Positions 26,151-34,152 of a stretch of DNA of 64,000 nt are shown piece after piece. The notes below the pieces were generated by a model. It did no database searches, was not told where the DNA came from, and saw only the letters and a list, made by a program, of their open reading frames with translations. The DNA lies in contig NZ_SODI01000001.1 of NCBI RefSeq assembly GCF_004365915.1, positions 3,410,001-3,474,000 on the forward strand, read 5' to 3'. This DNA comes from Cryobacterium psychrophilum. GTDB taxonomy: Bacteria; Actinomycetota; Actinomycetes; Actinomycetales; Microbacteriaceae. The position numbers and the translations under genes are program-made. The first letter of the stretch is position 1. Each line of letters begins with the position of its first letter.

Positions 26151-27101
26151 TTAGGACTGCAAGAGGACGATGGCCGGAGCGAGCGCGAGCGTGATCGCGG
26201 TCGTGAGGGCGCCCGCGGTCGCGAGGCGGGAGAGCGGGGCGGTTCTCGTCATGAGTCGGTGCACACGCGGGGCGACAAGCGCCTGCTCGCGTGACGTGAA
26301 CACCGGTTCACCCGTTGTGGAACTCGACACAGGCGCGGGGGCCTCTGGCTGCTGGCCCAGGCCCACGAGTGCGATGGCCGTGGCGAGCGTTCGGTCGTCG
26401 ACGACCCGCCGGGCCCGATCGTCGGCCAGCATCTCCACGAGCAGTGCCACCGCATTCTCGGCACGATTGGCGATGGGAAACCACGGCAGGGCACTGTGCC
26501 ACGACTTGAAGGCGAGTTGTACGAGGTGATGCTGCTGCCGCAGGTGTGCCTGCTCGTGCTCGATCACGCCACGGAGCTGGTCCGCGTTGAGCAGCCGCAG
26601 GAGGCCGTTCGAGAGTACGGTGGCGGAACGAGCTGCTCCGGGGAGGCAATATGCCACCGGTGCCTCGTAATCGATCACACGCATTCCCGGCCGGTTGGGG
26701 AGCGGGTCGCTCAGAAGAGCGATCAGGTGATGATGCCGGCGACGCTGGTGCTCGGCACGAAGGAACGTCGCGGCGAGATTGAGAAGGAGATGGGTGCCCA
26801 GCAGAAGCGCACCGCACAGCGCGAGAACATGAACGAAGTCCACACCAGAGCTGAGCGTGCCCCCTCGTAGCGAGCCCCAGAGCGCGACCAGTCCGTCGGC
26901 GAGGTTGGCTCCGAAGGGGCTGAGACCGTAGCTGAGCAGCGAACCGATCATCGATACGCCGCCCGCGAGGGCGATGCCCTGCCAGAGAGCGAGGGCGACG
27001 CCGGGGGAGCGGCCCGGCCAACGGGCATGGGCCAGGAGAACGGGGACCGGCCACGCGAGGGCGAGGGCGAGGGCGCCGAGAATTAGCGCGGAAACGAGCA
27101 C
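26151..27101 (-). CDS. M56-family membrane metallopeptidase (BlaR1/MecR1-like)
   Basis: A 316-residue membrane protein with helices near both ends and the zinc motif HEQAH (182-186) in VIEHEQAHLRQQHH. It is the gluzincin half of BlaR1; the extracellular penicillin-binding sensor domain is absent. Such short M56 proteins usually pair with a BlaI repressor, as here, and may trigger its removal in response to an unknown signal. The start is GTG 27101, 79 bp downstream of blaI. Confidence 0.88.
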   Translation of the reverse strand: MLVSALILGALALALAWPVPVLLAHARWPGRSPGVALALWQGIALAGGVSMIGSLLSYGLSPFGANLADGLVALWGSLRGGTLSSGVDFVHVLALCGALLLGTHLLLNLAATFLRAEHQRRRHHHLIALLSDPLPNRPGMRVIDYEAPVAYCLPGAARSATVLSNGLLRLLNADQLRGVIEHEQAHLRQQHHLVQLAFKSWHSALPWFPIANRAENAVALLVEMLADDRARRVVDDRTLATAIALVGLGQQPEAPAPVSSSTTGEPVFTSREQALVAPRVHRLMTRTAPLSRLATAGALTTAITLALAPAIVLLQS

Positions 27102-27180
27102 GGGGGCGGGGGCATCCGGTGTTGCGGCAGCACATTTGCGGGGGTCGGTGCCTCGTGGCCGATCAGCACCTCGTGGAGGA

Positions 27181-27567
27181 TCACGGGCTTGGTGTGGTGA
27201 CGGTGCCCAGAAGCTCCCGGAGGGTGGCGGCTTCTTCCTGCGTCACATTGCCGATGAACCGTGCGAGGGCCTCGGTGCGGTCAGGTACGGAGCCGAGTAC
27301 CTGGTGCATGAGCTGGGCCGTGTGTTCGGCCCGGGTCGTCACGCACGTGTACAGGTGGGGGCGGATGCTTCGATCGCGGGTCACGAAGCCCTTGGTCTCC
27401 AACCGGGACAGAATGGTCAGAACCGTGGTCGCGGCGAGTGGTTTGGAGCTGGTGGCCGAGCGGGTCGGATCTACGAGGCGATCCCGCAACTCGGTGGCGG
27501 CGAGCGGCTGTTCGGTGTCCCAGAGAACGTCCATGATCAATCTCTCGAGTACACCCAGGCTTCCCAT
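27181..27567 (-). CDS. BlaI/MecI-family transcriptional repressor
   Basis: A 128-residue winged-helix repressor: MGSLGVLERLIMDVLWDTEQ, then TVLTILSRLETKGFVTRDRS (recognition helix and wing), then a dimerisation tail with VTQEEAATLRELL. Transcribed toward the M56 gene, and divergent from cydA across 88 bp. Two dyads of the CTAC-N5-GTAG form lie in that gap. TAGAGT at 27574-27579 (minus strand) sits 6 nt before its ATG, so its transcript may be leaderless. Confidence 0.92.
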   Translation of the reverse strand: MGSLGVLERLIMDVLWDTEQPLAATELRDRLVDPTRSATSSKPLAATTVLTILSRLETKGFVTRDRSIRPHLYTCVTTRAEHTAQLMHQVLGSVPDRTEALARFIGNVTQEEAATLRELLGTVTTPSP

Positions 27568-27573
27568 GATTCA

Positions 27574-27579
27574 ACTCTA
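27574..27579 (-). promoter_or_regulatory. Putative leaderless -10 box of blaI
   Basis: On the minus strand TAGAGT is followed by 6 nt (tgaatc) and the blaI ATG at 27567. Confidence 0.45.
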
Positions 27580-27597
27580 CGCGGTCCGGCGGTATTT

Positions 27598-27612
27598 TCT
27601 ACGTCTTGTAGA
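27598..27612. promoter_or_regulatory. Candidate BlaI operator 1
   Basis: Dyad tctac-gtctt-gtaga, CTAC-N5-GTAG core, centred at 27605, between blaI and cydA. Confidence 0.55.
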
Positions 27613-27621
27613 CGAGTAGTC

Positions 27622-27638
27622 TTCTACGCGTCGTAGAA
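27622..27638. promoter_or_regulatory. Candidate BlaI operator 2
   Basis: Dyad ttctacg-cgt-cgtagaa, 7-bp arms, same CTAC-N5-GTAG core, centred at 27630. It lies 25 bp from operator 1 and just upstream of the cydA ribosome site. Confidence 0.6.
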
Positions 27639-27655
27639 ACAGTGCTGGAGGGCAT

Positions 27656-29068
27656 ATGAATGAGTGGTTGGACCCCCTGCTCCTCTCGCGGTGGCAATTT
27701 GGTCTGACGACCGTTTACCACTTCCTGTTTGTGCCGCTCACCATCGGCATGGCACTGACAGTGGCGATCTTCCAGACCGCGTGGGTTCGCACCGACAAGG
27801 CCAAATACCTGCAGCTGACGCACTTCTTCGGCAAGATCTTCCTGATCAACTTCGCCATGGGCGTCGTCACCGGCATCGTGCAGGAGTTCCAGTTCGGCAT
27901 GAACTGGTCCGACTACTCCCGCTTCGTGGGCGACGTCTTCGGTGCCCCGCTCGCTTTTGAGGGCATCCTCGCTTTCTTCCTCGAGGCCACGTTCATCGGC
28001 CTGTGGATCTTCGGCTGGGACAAACTGCCGAAAAAGCTGCACCTCGCCACCATCTGGATGACCGTTATCGGCAGCATCACCTCGGCGTACTTCATCCTTG
28101 CGGCGAACGCGTTCATGCAGAACCCGATCGCGTACACGATCAACGCGGAGAAGGGGCGGGCCGAGCTGACCAGCATCGGCGAACTGCTCACCAATCCGAT
28201 CGCGCTCGCCGCGTTCCCGCACACGATCTTTGCGTGTTTCATGGTGTCGGCGGGCCTGATCATCTCGGTGGCCGCCTGGCACCTGGCACGCAACCAGCAT
28301 TTCGAGACCATGCGTCCCGCACTCAAATTCGGCATGTGGATGATGATCATCGCCGGCATGGGCACGACACTCGCCGGCGATCAGCTCAGCCTGGTGATGG
28401 GCGAGGTGCAGCCGATGAAGATGGCCGCCGCCGAGGCGCTGTACCACACGGCCACGGGAGCCAACGCGTCATTCTCGCTGTTCACCCTCGGCACCCCCGA
28501 CGGAGTGCACGAACTCTTCTCGATTCGCATTCCCTACCTGCTCTCCTTCCTTTCGACCCACACCTTCGACGGCACGGTAGAAGGCATCAACAACCTTCAG
28601 GCGCAGTACATTGCCACCTACGGACCGGGGGACTACACCCCCACAATCTGGATCACCTATTGGGCGTTCCGCTGGATGATCGCCCTCGGGCTCCTGCACA
28701 TGCTCGTCGCCGTTGTGGGACTTTTCCTCACCCGCAAAGGACGGATGCCGACTCAGAAGTGGGTCTGGAAGCTCGCCATCTGGAGCTTCCCGGCTTCGCT
28801 GCTCGCCATGACGGTCGGCTGGGTCTTCACCGAGATGGGCCGACAGCCGTGGCTCGTCTTCGGGCTGCTGAAGACGCAGGACGGCGTCTCGCCCGGCGTC
28901 ACGGGCGTGGAGATCTTGATTTCACTGATCGCCTTCACGGTGCTCTACGGAATCCTCGCCGTTGTTGAATTCAGGCTCATCCTCAGGGCCGTTCAGAGGG
29001 GTCCCGACGACGCGCCGGAACTCGATGAAGAGTCCGGTGACGTCAAGCACGCGGTCACGGTCTACTAG
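27656..29068 (+). CDS. cydA: Cytochrome bd ubiquinol oxidase subunit I
   Basis: A 470-residue heme-bearing subunit of the terminal quinol oxidase. It has about nine membrane helices, the family's RWQFGLTTVYHFLFVPLTIG start and the GRQPW motif in TEMGRQPWLVFG. The Q-loop is of the short type. The enzyme has high oxygen affinity and does not pump protons. ATG 27656 has ggaggg just upstream. First gene of cydABDC, with BlaI-type dyads in its promoter region. Confidence 0.97.
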   Translation: MNEWLDPLLLSRWQFGLTTVYHFLFVPLTIGMALTVAIFQTAWVRTDKAKYLQLTHFFGKIFLINFAMGVVTGIVQEFQFGMNWSDYSRFVGDVFGAPLAFEGILAFFLEATFIGLWIFGWDKLPKKLHLATIWMTVIGSITSAYFILAANAFMQNPIAYTINAEKGRAELTSIGELLTNPIALAAFPHTIFACFMVSAGLIISVAAWHLARNQHFETMRPALKFGMWMMIIAGMGTTLAGDQLSLVMGEVQPMKMAAAEALYHTATGANASFSLFTLGTPDGVHELFSIRIPYLLSFLSTHTFDGTVEGINNLQAQYIATYGPGDYTPTIWITYWAFRWMIALGLLHMLVAVVGLFLTRKGRMPTQKWVWKLAIWSFPASLLAMTVGWVFTEMGRQPWLVFGLLKTQDGVSPGVTGVEILISLIAFTVLYGILAVVEFRLILRAVQRGPDDAPELDEESGDVKHAVTVY

Positions 29069-29092
29069 GCGAACGGGTAACACGAACACATC

Positions 29093-30097
29093 ATGGATCT
29101 CAATATTCTCTGGTTCTGGATCATCGCTTTCATGTTCATCGGGTACTTCGTACTCGACGGCTTTGACTTCGGGGTTGGCATGTCCCTGCCTTTCCTGGGC
29201 AAGGATGACACCGACCGACGGGTGCTGATCAACACGATCGGACCGGTCTGGGACCTCAACGAAACCTGGGTCATCGTGGCAGGGGCATCGCTCTTTGCCG
29301 CCTTCCCCGAGTGGTATGCCACCATGTTCAGCGGTTTCTACCTTCCCCTCCTGCTGATTCTGCTGGCCCTCATTGTGCGCGGCGTGTCATTCGAATACCG
29401 GCATCAACGCCCCGAGTCCGAGTGGAAGAAATGGTTCGACGCAATGATCATCGTCGGCTCCGCCGTTCCCGCGCTGCTCTGGGGTGTGGCATTCGCCAAT
29501 GTCGTGCGCGGCGTGCCCCTCGACGCTGACTTCAACTACACGGGCACATTCTTCGATCTACTCAATCCCTACGCACTTCTCGGCGGCCTGACGACGCTCC
29601 TGTTGTTCTTCACCCACGGCGTCATTTTTGTGACGCTTAAAACCGAGGGGGACATCCGCGTGCGGGCTCGAAAGCTTGCCTTTCGGGCCGGGGCGGCCAC
29701 GATCATCGTCGCCGCGGCATTCCTGTTGTGGACCACGTTCGGCTTCGGCACGCTGGCCTCCGGTGTGCTCGCGGCCGGAGCTGCGCTGACCCTGATCGTC
29801 TCCTTTGTCGCGAACCTGCGCGGCGCGGAGCGGTGGGCCTTCGCCCTGATGGCCGTCACGATCGGCCTCGCGGTGCTCACGCTCTTCGCCTCACTGTTTC
29901 CGTTTGTGATGCCGGCGAGCAACGACCCGGCGAATGGCCTCACCATCGCGAACGCCTCATCGTCGCCGTACACCCTTCAAGTGATGAGCTGGACCGCGCT
30001 TATCGGGATGCCCGTGATCCTCGGGTACCAGGCCTTCAGCTACTGGGTCTTTCGCAAGCGGATCGGGCGCTCTCACATCGAGGCCGCCGTACACTAA
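29093..30097 (+). CDS. cydB: Cytochrome bd ubiquinol oxidase subunit II
   Basis: A 334-residue partner of CydA with about eight membrane helices. It starts MDLNILWFWIIAFMFIGY and has the DGFDFGVGMSLPFLG segment, GPVWDLNETW, and FEYRHQR in the first loop, all typical of CydB. It begins 24 bp after cydA and ends 6 bp before cydD. Confidence 0.97.
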   Translation: MDLNILWFWIIAFMFIGYFVLDGFDFGVGMSLPFLGKDDTDRRVLINTIGPVWDLNETWVIVAGASLFAAFPEWYATMFSGFYLPLLLILLALIVRGVSFEYRHQRPESEWKKWFDAMIIVGSAVPALLWGVAFANVVRGVPLDADFNYTGTFFDLLNPYALLGGLTTLLLFFTHGVIFVTLKTEGDIRVRARKLAFRAGAATIIVAAAFLLWTTFGFGTLASGVLAAGAALTLIVSFVANLRGAERWAFALMAVTIGLAVLTLFASLFPFVMPASNDPANGLTIANASSSPYTLQVMSWTALIGMPVILGYQAFSYWVFRKRIGRSHIEAAVH

Positions 30098-30103
30098 ACG
30101 CTC

Positions 30104-31756
30104 GTGAGACCACTGGATCCTCGGCTGCTGCGCTACGCCACGGCGGCGCGCTGGTTTCTCGTTGTCGGTGCGATGCTGGGCCTGGCCCAGACCCTTGTTG
30201 TGGTGGCCTTTGCATGGCTCCTGACCCGAACGATCACGCTGGCAATCGCTGGCAGCCGGCTCGACGAGCTCGTGAGCACGATCGCCGCCCTCGCCGCGGT
30301 CGTCGTGGCGCGCGCCGGGTTGATCTGGCTCCTGGACCTCGCGGCCAGCCGGGGTGCTGCCCACGTCAAGAGTCAGTTGCGAGCCGCCGTGCTCGACCGG
30401 CTCGCCGAGCACGGCCCCGACTGGGTGGGTGATCGCGCGGGGGCCGGACTCGCGACGACGGTCACGACGGGGCTGGACGCGCTCGATAACTATTTTTCCC
30501 GATATCTGCCGCAGCTGCTGTTGACCGTGATTGCCACTCCCGTTCTCGTTCTCGTCATGCTCCTGAACGACTTTGCGAGCGGACTCACCGTTGTGATCGT
30601 GTTGCCGCTCATCCCGGTCTTCATGGTGCTGATCGGCAAGGCGACCCAGGGGGTGCAGAAGCAGCAATGGACGGCCTTGCAACGCCTCAGCATCGGCTTC
30701 CTCGACGTGGTCGGGGGCCTCGGGACCCTCAAGATCTTCGGCCGAGAGGGACGCCAGTTCACGCGCATCCGTACGATAACCGAGGACTATCGAACGCGCA
30801 CGATGAAGGTTCTGCGGGTGTCGTTCCTCAGCGGCTTCGTTCTCGAGCTGGCGGCCAGCCTGTCCGTCGCCCTGATCGCCGTGTCGGTCGGTCTGCGCCT
30901 CGTCGATGGCTCCCTCGCTCTCTCCGTCGGTCTTTTCGTGCTGCTCCTCGCGCCGGAGGCCTTCCTTCCCGTGCAGAGGGTGGGCGCCCAGTTCCATGCG
31001 GCAGCCGAGGGGCTTGCTGCGGCCGAAGACATCTTCGCCATTCTCGACGACCACCCAAGGCGGGCCATGCTGCCTGACGAGGCGGATGCTGACGGGGCGG
31101 CCAGGCCACCGGCCGACGCCCTGCGCCTCAACGCGGTCACCGTCCGTCGGGACAGCACTGTGGTGATCGATCGGATGCACGCAGAGTTCAGCGCCGGGGA
31201 TATCACCGTGGTCCGCGGTCCCAGCGGTGCGGGAAAATCTACCCTGGTGGCCGCCCTTCTCGGATTCGTTCCCTTGGACGGCAGTATGACGTTGGGCGGC
31301 CGGGCGATAGCGCCGGCGGCCGACCGCTCCTGGCTCGCGTGGTGCGGGCAACGGCCGGGGCTGCTGCGCGGCACGGTTCACGACAACGTGACACTGGGCG
31401 ACGCACGAGTGCACGCCGGGCTGGTCGCGCAGTCCCTGGCGTGGGCCGGGGCGGCCGAAATAGATCCCGACACTGTTCTCGGCGCCAACGGGGACGGGCT
31501 CTCGGGCGGCCAGGCCCATCGCGTTGCCGCTGCAAGGGCCATTTACCGGGCTCAGGCAGGCAACTGCCGCGTCGTCGTCTTTGATGAACCGAGTTCGGCC
31601 CTCGACGCCGATACGGAGCATGACCTCGTGCAGGGACTGCGCAGCCTCGCTGACCAGGGGCGCATCGTTATTGTCGTCAGTCACCGTCGCGCCGTCATCG
31701 CGGCGGCCGACCGGGTCGTTCTGCTGGGGGGAGGCGCCCATGTCCAGTCGCGGTAA
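30104..31756 (+). CDS. cydD: ABC exporter subunit CydD (cytochrome bd assembly)
   Basis: A 550-residue half-transporter fused to an ATPase. Six membrane helices cover about residues 1-310. Walker A is GPSGAGKST, the signature is LSGGQAHRVAAAR, and Walker B has VVFDEPSSALD. CydDC exports cysteine and glutathione to the outside, which cytochrome bd assembly needs. The GTG start is 6 bp after cydB. It overlaps cydC by 17 nt. Confidence 0.93.
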   Translation: MRPLDPRLLRYATAARWFLVVGAMLGLAQTLVVVAFAWLLTRTITLAIAGSRLDELVSTIAALAAVVVARAGLIWLLDLAASRGAAHVKSQLRAAVLDRLAEHGPDWVGDRAGAGLATTVTTGLDALDNYFSRYLPQLLLTVIATPVLVLVMLLNDFASGLTVVIVLPLIPVFMVLIGKATQGVQKQQWTALQRLSIGFLDVVGGLGTLKIFGREGRQFTRIRTITEDYRTRTMKVLRVSFLSGFVLELAASLSVALIAVSVGLRLVDGSLALSVGLFVLLLAPEAFLPVQRVGAQFHAAAEGLAAAEDIFAILDDHPRRAMLPDEADADGAARPPADALRLNAVTVRRDSTVVIDRMHAEFSAGDITVVRGPSGAGKSTLVAALLGFVPLDGSMTLGGRAIAPAADRSWLAWCGQRPGLLRGTVHDNVTLGDARVHAGLVAQSLAWAGAAEIDPDTVLGANGDGLSGGQAHRVAAARAIYRAQAGNCRVVVFDEPSSALDADTEHDLVQGLRSLADQGRIVIVVSHRRAVIAAADRVVLLGGGAHVQSR

Positions 31757-33452
31757 GGGAACAGACCCGGCTACCCGGGTTGGCGCGGCCACGCGCGCGG
31801 TGCTGCGCCTGGCGCAACCGCGAACGCGACGTTTTCTGCCGGGGCTCGCCGCCGGAGTGGTGAGCGCGGTGTTTGCCGTGTCGCTCCTGGCGACCTCGGC
31901 CTGGCTGATCACCAGGGCAGCCGAAATGCCTCCCATCCTGTTCCTGTCCATGGCCGTCGTCGGTGTTCGCGCGTTCGCGCTTGGCCGGTCGGTCTTTCGG
32001 TACCTCGAACGCGTCGCGAGCCATGATGCTGCCTTCAGCCAGCTCGCCGACCTGCGCCTCGGGATCTTTGCGCGCCTGCTGCCGCTCGCCCCGGCCGGGC
32101 TGGCGCAGACGAGGCGCGGAGATCTGCTGAGTCGCCTCGTGCGTGATGTGGATGCCCTGCAGGATTTACCGTTGCGCGTCGTACAGCCGCTGTTGGTGTC
32201 CGGAATCACGGCGGCCGTGAGCGTGCTGGGGGTGTGGCTGCTGCTGCCGGCTGCCGGACTCGCGCTTCTCGTGTCGCTCATCCTCGCAGGCCTGCTGGGG
32301 ACCCTGGCTGCCGGTGCCCTGGCGGCACGGGCCGAACGTGCCCTCGCGCCCCTCCGCGGAGCGTTGGCCGACGAGGTGCTGGAAATCCTCGACAACCTTG
32401 ACGTGCTCACCGCCTTCGGTGCTCTTGACGCGCGACTGGAATCCTTCGGCAGGGTCGACGACACACTCCGCAGTGCCAGCCTCAGGAGCGCCCTCGGTGC
32501 GGGCGTGCAGTCCGCGGTGGTCTCGCTCGGTGCGGGCGCTGCGACTATCGCCGCGCTCGTCTGGGGAATCCCTGCTCTCGGAGGTGAGACGGGACTCACC
32601 GGCCCCGCATTCGTCGTGATTGTGCTCGTTCCCCTCGCCGTTTTTGAGGTCTTCGGCATGATTCCGTTGGCGGCTGGCGCCTTGAGACAGGTTCGGTCGA
32701 GCGCCCAGCGGGTGGCCAGCGTTGCTCCCCGGAACATACCGGTTGAGATCCCGGTCGAAGCGGTGAGAGCGGGCGACGCCGGCTCCTCGCCATGTCTCGA
32801 CCCCGCAAAACCTGTTGTTCTTGAGCTCACTGATCTGGGTGCACGCTGGCCTGCCGGCACCGAACCCGCGGTAAGCGGGGTCACGCTTCGCCTGGCACCG
32901 GGGGATCGGGTACACCTCGGCGGGGCGAGCGGCGCGGGCAAGACCACCCTCGCGAACGCTCTCGTGCGTTTCCTGGACTACACGGGGTCGTATCGCCTCG
33001 GCGGGATCGAGGCGAGGGACCTGCCGCAGGGTGAGGTGCGCCGCGTGGTGGGGCTGTGCGAGCAACGTCCGTGGCTCTTTGACGACAGCATCCGTCAGAA
33101 TCTGCTGTTTGCACGGGACACCGCGAGCGACGCCGACCTGGAGACGATGCTGGACCGGGTGGGCCTGCTCGGCTGGGCAACGGAGCGCGGCGGTCTCGAC
33201 GCCCGCGTTGGAGAGCGCGGTGCGCTCGTCTCCGGGGGGCAGGCCCAACGCATCGCCCTCGCACGGGCGCTACTGGCTGACTTTCCCATTCTCATCGTGG
33301 ATGAACCAACGGCCAACGTCGACGCCGAGCAGGGTGAGCGGCTCATTCGCGATATTCTTACCGCCGCCGCCGCCGAGCATCGCGCCGTGCTGCTCATCTC
33401 GCACACGCCCGTACCGGCCGACCTCATCACCGACCGGGTGATGCTGAATTGA
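31740..33452 (+). CDS. cydC: ABC exporter subunit CydC (cytochrome bd assembly)
   Basis: A 570-residue half-transporter. The membrane domain has TSAWLITRAAEMPPILFLSM and VRAFALGRSVFRYLER, typical of CydC. The ATPase has Walker A GGASGAGKTT, signature VSGGQAQRIALARALL and Walker B ILIVDEPTANVD. ATG 31740 is chosen; the open frame upstream lies in cydD. Last gene of the cyd operon, ending 3 bp from the convergent dedA. Confidence 0.93.
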   Translation: MSSRGKGTDPATRVGAATRAVLRLAQPRTRRFLPGLAAGVVSAVFAVSLLATSAWLITRAAEMPPILFLSMAVVGVRAFALGRSVFRYLERVASHDAAFSQLADLRLGIFARLLPLAPAGLAQTRRGDLLSRLVRDVDALQDLPLRVVQPLLVSGITAAVSVLGVWLLLPAAGLALLVSLILAGLLGTLAAGALAARAERALAPLRGALADEVLEILDNLDVLTAFGALDARLESFGRVDDTLRSASLRSALGAGVQSAVVSLGAGAATIAALVWGIPALGGETGLTGPAFVVIVLVPLAVFEVFGMIPLAAGALRQVRSSAQRVASVAPRNIPVEIPVEAVRAGDAGSSPCLDPAKPVVLELTDLGARWPAGTEPAVSGVTLRLAPGDRVHLGGASGAGKTTLANALVRFLDYTGSYRLGGIEARDLPQGEVRRVVGLCEQRPWLFDDSIRQNLLFARDTASDADLETMLDRVGLLGWATERGGLDARVGERGALVSGGQAQRIALARALLADFPILIVDEPTANVDAEQGERLIRDILTAAAAEHRAVLLISHTPVPADLITDRVMLN

Positions 33453-33455
33453 TGC

Positions 33456-34091
33456 TCAGCTCATGTGACGCGACTCGCGTCGGTGCAGCCACTTCTTCAC
33501 GAGCATGACGGCCACGATGAAGGCGATGATGATGCCGACGAAGAAGTAGCCGGCAGTGTGCAGCTGCCCACTGACTTCGCGATACGTGCCGGCAGCGGCG
33601 GAACCAACCGAGATGTAGGCGGCTGACCACAGCACGCACGCCGGTACGGTCCAGGCTATGAACGTGCGATAGCGCATGGCGCTCATGCCCACGGTGAGGG
33701 GAATGAGCGAGTGGAGAACGGGCAGGAATCGAGAGATGAAGACGGCGACGCCCCCACGTCGGTTCAGGTAATTCTCCGCCCTCACCCAGTTGGCCTCACC
33801 GATGCGTCGGCCGAGTCGGCTTCGTCGAATGTACGGCCCGAAGTGGTGGCCGAGTGCAAAGCCGAGGCTCTCGCCGATGACAGCGCCGCAAATGACGGCA
33901 ATCATCAGGGAAAAGTACTCGACAGGGTTGGCCACGCCAGTGCTCGCGACGATGACGACCGTGTCTCCGGGCACAATCAGGCCCACGAGAAAGGACGTCT
34001 CGAGCATCATTGCGAGACCGGCGAGCGCCGTCCGCAGCACGGGATCGACACTCGACACGGTTTCAAGGATCCAGGTGAGCACGTCATTCAT
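33456..34091 (-). CDS. DedA-family (SNARE-associated/VTT) membrane protein
   Basis: About 211 residues from ATG 34091; a GTG three codons upstream is also possible. Conserved DedA features are LETSFLVGLIVPGDTVV near the N-terminus, GESLGFALGHHFGP, and the re-entrant RFLPVLHSLIPLTVGMSAM segment. DedA proteins help maintain membrane potential and are linked to undecaprenyl-phosphate or lipid translocation. ATG 34091 is favoured because TAGGGT (34099-34104, minus strand) lies 7 nt upstream. Divergent from pabB. Confidence 0.88.
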   Translation of the reverse strand: MNDVLTWILETVSSVDPVLRTALAGLAMMLETSFLVGLIVPGDTVVIVASTGVANPVEYFSLMIAVICGAVIGESLGFALGHHFGPYIRRSRLGRRIGEANWVRAENYLNRRGGVAVFISRFLPVLHSLIPLTVGMSAMRYRTFIAWTVPACVLWSAAYISVGSAAAGTYREVSGQLHTAGYFFVGIIIAFIVAVMLVKKWLHRRESRHMS

Positions 34092-34098
34092 CTCTGAC

Positions 34099-34104
34099 AC
34101 CCTA
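34099..34104 (-). promoter_or_regulatory. Putative leaderless -10 box of dedA
   Basis: On the minus strand TAGGGT is followed by 7 nt (gtcagag) and ATG 34091. Confidence 0.4.
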
Positions 34105-34140
34105 TTCGGATCGCGTCGTCTGTGGCCCCAGTCGGCAGCC

Positions 34141-34146
34141 TAGGCT
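34141..34146 (+). promoter_or_regulatory. Putative leaderless -10 box of pabB
   Basis: TAGGCT, then exactly 6 nt (tgcagg), then GTG 34153. Confidence 0.45.
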
Positions 34147-34152
34147 TGCAGG

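Noticed and set aside
29957..32947. 996-codon open frame antisense to cydB-cydD-cydC
   Set aside because: Spans three well-supported genes on the other strand; low-complexity Arg/Ser/Pro composition and no motifs.
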